Assembly: GCF_900114455.1 (NCBI RefSeq)
Contig: NZ_FOTC01000007.1
Coordinates: forward strand, 62,001 to 126,000
Source of the DNA: Halogranum rubrum
GTDB taxonomy: Archaea > Halobacteriota > Halobacteria > Halobacteriales > Haloferacaceae
Reading direction: 5' to 3'
Length of the DNA: 64,000 nt
The notes under the pieces: generated by a model
The model's input: only the letters and a program-made list of their open reading frames with translations
Told to the model about the DNA's origin: nothing
Database searches by the model: none
Made by a program: the position numbers and the translations under genes
Shown: positions 59,248 to 64,000 of the stretch, piece after piece
How the letters are laid out: every line of letters begins with the position of its first letter
Position numbering within the stretch: the stretch's first letter is position 1

Positions 59248-60435
59248 TCAGTCCGACAGTTGGTCGGCCATCGCGTCCATCCCGGCGTCGGGGGTCACGT
59301 CCGCGCCGTTGGCGTCGAGCGCCTCGCCGAGCGCCGAGAGCAGGTAGGTGACGTTCTTCGGGCGTGCCGAGTAGCCCATACAGCCGATACGGAAGATGTC
59401 GCCCGCGAGGTCACCCAGACCGCCGGCGATTTCGAGGTCGTAGTTCTCCAGCAGGTAGGAGATGACCTCGCCGTCGTCTGCGCCGTCGGGGACGCGCACG
59501 GCGTTGAGACTCGGTAGCCAGTACTCGTCGGGGGCGTTCATCTCCATGCCCATCCCTTCGAGACCCGCTTTGAGCGCACCTGCGACGTGGAGGTGGCGGT
59601 CCCAGCGCTCTTCGATGCCTTCCTCGGCGACGAGTCGGAGTGCCTCGCGGAGCGCGTAGACGTTCGTGATGGGTGCGGTGTGGTGGTACGCCCGTTCCTC
59701 GCCCCAGTAGCCTTCGAGCAGCGAGAGGTCGAGGTACCACGAACGGCACTCGGTCTCTCGACCGAGCACCTTGTCCATCGCGCGGTCGTTGAGCGTCAGC
59801 GGCGACGCGCCCGGCGGACAGGAGAGACACTTCTGTGGGCCGGAGTAGGCGACGTCGATGTCCCAGTCGTCGACGCGGAGTTCCACGCCACCGAGCGAGG
59901 TGACCGAGTCGGCGACGACGTAGGCGTCGTGGTCGTGGGCGATGTCGGTGAGTTCCGGTACGTCCGGTTGTTTCACACCGGTACTCGTCTCGGCGTGGAC
60001 GAACCCGAAGATGTCTGGCTGGTGTTCGTCGAACGCGTCGGCGACGTCGGTGGAGTCCAGCGGTTCGCCCCACGGCGCGTCGACGTGGACGACGTCGCCG
60101 CCGGCGCGCTCGGCCATGCTCTGCATCCGCCCGCCGAAGTAGCCGTTCGTCGGGACGAGCACGGTGTCACCCGGTTCGACGAGGTTGGCGATGGCCGCCT
60201 CCATCGACGCCGACCCGGTGCCGGAGACCGGAATCGTCCACTGGTTGTCCGTCCGGAACGTGTAGCGCAGGAGCTCCTGCACCTCGTTCATAATCTCGAT
60301 GAACGAGGGGTCGAGGTGGCCGACGAGCGGCGTACTCATCGCCTTGAGCACGCGCGGGTGAACGTCGCTCGGGCCGGGACCCATCAGCGTTCGTTCCGGT
60401 GGTGTGAGTTCGTCGACATCGGGTGTGGGTGGCAT
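59248..60435 (-). CDS. class V aminotransferase (alanine-glyoxylate/serine-pyruvate type)
   Basis: A 395-residue PLP enzyme. The start at 60435 was chosen over GTG 60441. LMGPGPSDVHPRVLKAM (about 17-33), the SGTGSASME loop (about 71-79) and the PLP-lysine motif YSGPQKCLSCPPG (about 192-204) are diagnostic of the AGT/SPT family. It transfers the amino group from alanine or serine to glyoxylate or pyruvate, detoxifying glyoxylate. The neighbouring FAD/Fe-S oxidase could generate glyoxylate from glycolate, a link to test. Confidence 0.9.
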   Translation of the reverse strand: MPPTPDVDELTPPERTLMGPGPSDVHPRVLKAMSTPLVGHLDPSFIEIMNEVQELLRYTFRTDNQWTIPVSGTGSASMEAAIANLVEPGDTVLVPTNGYFGGRMQSMAERAGGDVVHVDAPWGEPLDSTDVADAFDEHQPDIFGFVHAETSTGVKQPDVPELTDIAHDHDAYVVADSVTSLGGVELRVDDWDIDVAYSGPQKCLSCPPGASPLTLNDRAMDKVLGRETECRSWYLDLSLLEGYWGEERAYHHTAPITNVYALREALRLVAEEGIEERWDRHLHVAGALKAGLEGMGMEMNAPDEYWLPSLNAVRVPDGADDGEVISYLLENYDLEIAGGLGDLAGDIFRIGCMGYSARPKNVTYLLSALGEALDANGADVTPDAGMDAMADQLSD

Positions 60436-60573
60436 ACTCACTGGTCGTTCGTGAGGAATTAAAAAGCCATGGGAGTGGCCGGTCGTTGCCCCATTCGACG
60501 CGCGTGAAAAGGGTTAGTGTATCGACAGACGGCGATAACGGTTAACTTGTTGTTCGAAAAATCGGGCAACGTC

Positions 60574-62130
60574 ATGCCTGCAGAGACGTACGGACTGGTG
60601 AGCCTGCTTCCGGCGTTCCTCGCAATCGTCCTGACGTTGGCGACGCGACAAGTGCTCATGTCGCTGTTCGCCGGCATCTGGATCGGGTCGACCATCCTCG
60701 TGGGATGGAACCCGATTGCCGGGGCCGCACGCTCGCTCCAGTTCGTCATCGCCAACGTGACCGACTCGTTCAACAGTACCATACTGCTCTTTACCTTCCT
60801 CATCGGCGCGATGCTGGGGATGGTGTTCCTCTCCGGCGGGATGAGTGCACTCGCGAACCGCATCGCGAGTCGTATCAAGACCCGCCGGCAGGCAGAGATC
60901 GGAACGTCGCTTCTCGGGATGCTCATCTTCGTCGACTCCTACGCGAGTACGATGATTACGGGGTCGGTGATGCGTCCCATCACGGACAAGTTCGACATCA
61001 GCCGCGAGAAACTCGCGTACCTGCTCGACTCGACGACGGCCCCGACAGCCAGTATCGCCGTCGTCTCGACGTGGCTCGGCTTCGAAGTCGGCCTCATCAA
61101 ACAGCAGTTCGACGCCGTCGGCGTGCAGGCGGACCCGTTCGTGGTGTTCCTCCAGAGCATCCCGTTCCGGTTCTACAGCCTGCTCGCACTCGCACTCGTC
61201 TTCGTCGTCGTCCTCGCGGGATGGGACTTCGGACCCATGCAACGGGCCGAGCGCCGCGCCCGCGACGAGGGAAAACTCGTCGGCGACGACTCGACGCCGC
61301 TCATCGAGACACAGGAAGACGACATCGAGACGCCCGACCACGTCGACCCGCGCTGGTGGTACTTCGCCGCGCCCATCGTCGCACTCGTCGCCGTGACGGC
61401 GTTCGGCCTGTTCTACAGCGGTGGCATCCTCGAAGGCCGCTCAGTCGTCGACTCGCTCAGTAACGCGGCCACCGGCAAGGCCATCCTCTGGGGGGCGTTC
61501 GCCGGTTGTGCGACAATCCTCGCCATCCTCGCCGGCCACGCTCGAATCGACCTCGACGACGTCGACGACTCCATCTTCGAGGGGTTCAAGATGGTGATGT
61601 TCCCCATCGCCATCCTCTCGCTCGCGTGGAGTATCGGTGCGGTCAGTCAGGCACTCGGCGTCGGCGCGTACGTGTCGGGCGTCGCCGAGGGCATCATCAC
61701 GCCCACCATCCTCCCGATGATCATCTTCCTCTCGGCGATGATCATCAGCTTCTCCATCGGGACGTCGTGGGGAACGATGAGTATCCTGTTCCCCGTCGCG
61801 GTGCCGCTCGCAGCGTCGTTGAGCGCACCGTTCGACATCACCATCGCCGCCATCCTCACCGGGTCGCTGTTCGGTGACCACTGTTCGCCCATCAGCGACA
61901 CGACGGTGCTGTCGAGCATGTTCGCCGCCAGCGACCACGTCGACCACGTCAACACGCAGATTCCCTACGCGCTGCTCGCCGGGTCTATCGCGACGGTGCT
62001 GTTCCTCGCGGCGGGGATGGGGATGAACGTCTGGGCGGTGCTCGTGGGGGGAGTCATCGTGCTGGTTCTCGGCGCGTACGTGCTCTCGGAGCATCTGACC
62101 GTGCCGAAGGTGGCGTTCTTCGACTCCTAA
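60574..62130 (+). CDS. nhaC: NhaC-family Na+/H+ antiporter
   Basis: A 518-residue transporter with about eleven membrane helices. The conserved loops IFVDSYASTMITGSVMRPI (about 123-141) and TGSLFGDHCSPISDTTVLSS (about 429-448) are typical of NhaC. It exchanges Na+ for H+ and helps maintain the ion gradients of a halophile. The start at 60574 was preferred to a frame from 60517. It is divergent from the aminotransferase gene and converges on the FAD/Fe-S gene. A malate/lactate-type antiporter is an alternative. Confidence 0.88.
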   Translation: MPAETYGLVSLLPAFLAIVLTLATRQVLMSLFAGIWIGSTILVGWNPIAGAARSLQFVIANVTDSFNSTILLFTFLIGAMLGMVFLSGGMSALANRIASRIKTRRQAEIGTSLLGMLIFVDSYASTMITGSVMRPITDKFDISREKLAYLLDSTTAPTASIAVVSTWLGFEVGLIKQQFDAVGVQADPFVVFLQSIPFRFYSLLALALVFVVVLAGWDFGPMQRAERRARDEGKLVGDDSTPLIETQEDDIETPDHVDPRWWYFAAPIVALVAVTAFGLFYSGGILEGRSVVDSLSNAATGKAILWGAFAGCATILAILAGHARIDLDDVDDSIFEGFKMVMFPIAILSLAWSIGAVSQALGVGAYVSGVAEGIITPTILPMIIFLSAMIISFSIGTSWGTMSILFPVAVPLAASLSAPFDITIAAILTGSLFGDHCSPISDTTVLSSMFAASDHVDHVNTQIPYALLAGSIATVLFLAAGMGMNVWAVLVGGVIVLVLGAYVLSEHLTVPKVAFFDS

Positions 62131-62135
62131 CCCGT

Positions 62136-64000
62136 TCAGCGCAGCGCTTTTTCGACTAACTCGACCGGATGCGGTGGCCGCCTCGCGCCCGCTCTGTCGC
62201 CGAGTTGCGTCCGACACGACGCACCCGATGCGGCGACGACGTCGCCGCCGCTCTCGTCGACCTGTTCGAACAGAATCGACCCAATCGCTTGCGACAGGTC
62301 GTAGTGTTCGGCTTCGTAGCCGAACGACCCGGCCATCCCACAGCATCCCGAGTCGAGGGCGTCCACCTCGTAGCCGACGGCCGCGAGGACGGCCGCCGCG
62401 TGGTGGTCTTTGTTGAGCGCCTTCTGGTTACAGTGGCCGTGATACGTGACTCGCTGTGTCACCTCTCGAACCGGTAGCGACGTGGCGAGTCGGTAGGTGT
62501 CGAGGAACTCCAACACGCCGTAACTCGACGCGCCGACGCGCGCTACCGCATCCCCTGCGAGCAAGTCCGCGTACTCGTCTTGGAACATCACCACGTCCGA
62601 GGGTTCGACGAAGACGACGGACCACCCCTCGTCGACGAGCGGCGTGAGCAGGTCGACGTTGTGCTCGGCCCGCTTCTGCGCTAAATCGAGAAAGCCGCCG
62701 GAGTACGCCGCCCGACCGCTCGGTGCGGCGTCGAACGGGACGGCGACGTGGACACCCGCGGCTTCGAGCACGCGCACGGCGGCTTTCCCCGCCTCGGGGT
62801 AGACGTAGTTGGTGTAGGTGTCGGGAAAGAGCAGGACGCGATGCTCGGCAGTCTCGGGTGCGACGCGACTCCCACGGCGACTGAACCACGTCTCGAAGGA
62901 CTCCGAGGCGAACGTCGGCGGGTCTCGGTCGGCGGCGATGCCGCCGACTCGTTCGAGCAGTCTCCCCGAACCCGGAATTCTCGACGCGGCGTTGGCGACG
63001 GGGGCGAGTGCGCTCCCGACCGAGGCGACTCGGTCGATGTTCGCGAACAGACGGTCCCGGACCGTCGCGCTCCCTTGCTCGTGTGACTGGTGTTTCACCT
63101 CGGCTTTCAGTTTCGCGAGGTCGACCCCCGTTGGACAGTCGTTCTGACAGCCTTTACAGCCGATACAGAGGTCTAACACCTCCGTCTGGAACCGCTCGGA
63201 GGTGAGTTCCTCTTGCGGGAGGTCACCGCTGATAGCCGCTCGAAGGAGGTTCGCCCGACCACGGGTCGTCTCCGCCTCGTCCTTCGACGCGCGATACGTC
63301 GGGCACATCGTGTCGCTCCCTGTCTGTCGACAGGTTCCACAGCCGTTACAGAGTTCGACGAGGTGGGCGAACCCGCCGTCGCCGTCGAAGTCGAGCGTCG
63401 TCTGCGGTTCGACCGACTGGTAGGCCGGACCGTACCGGAGATGCTCGCGCATGTCCGTCGGGTCGTCGTCCTGAAAGACGACTTTGCCGGGGTTCAACCG
63501 CCAGTCGGGGTCGAACGTCGACTTCACCTCTTTGAACGCCGCCCAGAGAGTGGGACCGTACATCTTCGGGTTGAACTGCGTCCGCGCGAGGCCGTCGCCG
63601 TGTTCACCCGAGAAGGAGCCGTGGTGTTCCAACACGAGGTCGGTAATCGCCTCCGAGATGCTCCGCATCGTCTGAATCTCTTCGTCGCGCTTGAGGTTCA
63701 GGATGGGCCGGATGTGGAGCGTCCCCGACCCGGCGTGTGCGAAGTAGGCGGCAGAGGTGCCGTGGTCGGCCAACACCGCCTCGAACTTCCGAACGTACTC
63801 GGCGAGTTCTTCGGGTGGAACGGTCGCGTCCTCGATGAACGGGTACGGTTTCGGGTCGCCCTCCATCGACATGAGGAGCGGAATCGCCGCCTTCCGAAGC
63901 TTCCAGAGGTCGGCTTGTTCCTCGTCGGTGTACGCGTGAACCGAGTGGAACGCGTTACCCTCACTGACGAAGTGTGCGTCTGTCGCCGTGACCGCGTCTC
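62136..64000 (-). CDS. FAD/Fe-S/CCG-domain hydroxyacid oxidase (N-terminus outside window)
   Basis: The frame stays open to position 64000, so the FAD-binding N-terminal part is missing. The visible 620 residues comprise the C-terminal half of the FAD-oxidase domain (HAGSGTLHIRPIL; GSFSGEHGDGLARTQFNPKMYG), two 4Fe-4S motifs (CNGCGTC and CIGCKGCQNDC) and the CCG domains ending CCGMAGSFGYEAEH. It is a paralogue of the gene at 37684 and may act on glycolate or D-lactate. Its stop lies 5 bp from that of nhaC. Confidence 0.85.
   Translation of the reverse strand, partial: DAVTATDAHFVSEGNAFHSVHAYTDEEQADLWKLRKAAIPLLMSMEGDPKPYPFIEDATVPPEELAEYVRKFEAVLADHGTSAAYFAHAGSGTLHIRPILNLKRDEEIQTMRSISEAITDLVLEHHGSFSGEHGDGLARTQFNPKMYGPTLWAAFKEVKSTFDPDWRLNPGKVVFQDDDPTDMREHLRYGPAYQSVEPQTTLDFDGDGGFAHLVELCNGCGTCRQTGSDTMCPTYRASKDEAETTRGRANLLRAAISGDLPQEELTSERFQTEVLDLCIGCKGCQNDCPTGVDLAKLKAEVKHQSHEQGSATVRDRLFANIDRVASVGSALAPVANAASRIPGSGRLLERVGGIAADRDPPTFASESFETWFSRRGSRVAPETAEHRVLLFPDTYTNYVYPEAGKAAVRVLEAAGVHVAVPFDAAPSGRAAYSGGFLDLAQKRAEHNVDLLTPLVDEGWSVVFVEPSDVVMFQDEYADLLAGDAVARVGASSYGVLEFLDTYRLATSLPVREVTQRVTYHGHCNQKALNKDHHAAAVLAAVGYEVDALDSGCCGMAGSFGYEAEHYDLSQAIGSILFEQVDESGGDVVAASGASCRTQLGDRAGARRPPHPVELVEKALR

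Overview
The window looks like chromosomal DNA of a halophilic archaeon (Haloarchaea, class Halobacteria). The evidence is a GC-rich, strongly acidic proteome, archaeal information-processing genes (TFB, aIF2-beta, fibrillarin/NOP5), Bat-type HTH regulators, UPF0058 and UPF0212 proteins, lipoboxes preceded by twin arginines, TATA boxes about 25-30 nt before many start codons (leaderless mRNAs), and tRNA genes of archaeal type. No rRNA operon or CRISPR array was found.

Layout. 1-2540: end of a GT39-type membrane glycosyltransferase, then a GH26 lipoprotein. 2540-9300: tRNA-Leu(UAG) with an odd trailer, a mini-TFB, coaD, a HTH regulator, gshA, two TenA proteins and the box C/D sRNP pair flpA/NOP5. 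9379-10605: trpB, followed by an array of five perfect hairpins. 11421-17659: a phenylacetyl-CoA epoxidase operon (paaABCD plus a separate 56-aa zinc ribbon), its likely Bat-type regulator, a PaaG-like isomerase, a PhzF protein and an amidohydrolase. 17730-31917: TetR plus an ABC exporter, MaoC, cold-shock protein, rhomboid, thiolase with an HMG-CoA-synthase-like/DUF35 fusion, Ogt, beta-oxidation dehydrogenase and hydratase, and CorA. 32170-37504: TFB, aIF2-beta, small conserved proteins and an aminotransferase. 37684-48446: lactate/hydroxyacid oxidation, with a three-part FAD/Fe-S dehydrogenase, lactate permease, HTH regulator, an Nramp-fold transporter lacking the DPGN motif, LutC and a fused LutB-LutA protein. 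48689-50580: PRC-barrel and RCK-DHH proteins.

50773-58115 is an integrated element of about 7.3 kb at tRNA-Lys(CUU). It is bounded by a 19-bp exact direct repeat of the tRNA 3' end and carries its own tyrosine recombinase. It is poorer in GC than its flanks and contains an AAA-like ATPase with a winged helix, a membrane protein, an HhH-GPD DNA glycosylase with an Fe-S loop, a CARF-like/wHTH regulator, an HTH-like protein, and a highly structured intergenic segment (56092-56268) that is a good candidate for an unknown RNA. Beyond the element, 58269-64000 carries small membrane proteins, a class V aminotransferase (alanine-glyoxylate type), an NhaC antiporter and a second FAD/Fe-S oxidase that runs off the window.

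How it fits together. The paa cluster, PaaG-like enzyme, thiolase, 3-hydroxyacyl-CoA dehydrogenase and enoyl-CoA hydratase could together take phenylacetyl-CoA through beta-oxidation, although no PaaK ligase or PaaZ is seen here. The lactate permease, two dehydrogenase systems and the Nramp-like carrier form a hydroxyacid-uptake and oxidation region. The most unusual signals are non-coding. First, both tRNA genes are (or, for tRNA-Lys, were before the element inserted) followed by a hairpin and then a 65-75 nt module that repeats the 3' end of that same tRNA and carries a matching complementary arm. Second, there is the structured RNA candidate in the element. Third, there is the hairpin array after trpB.
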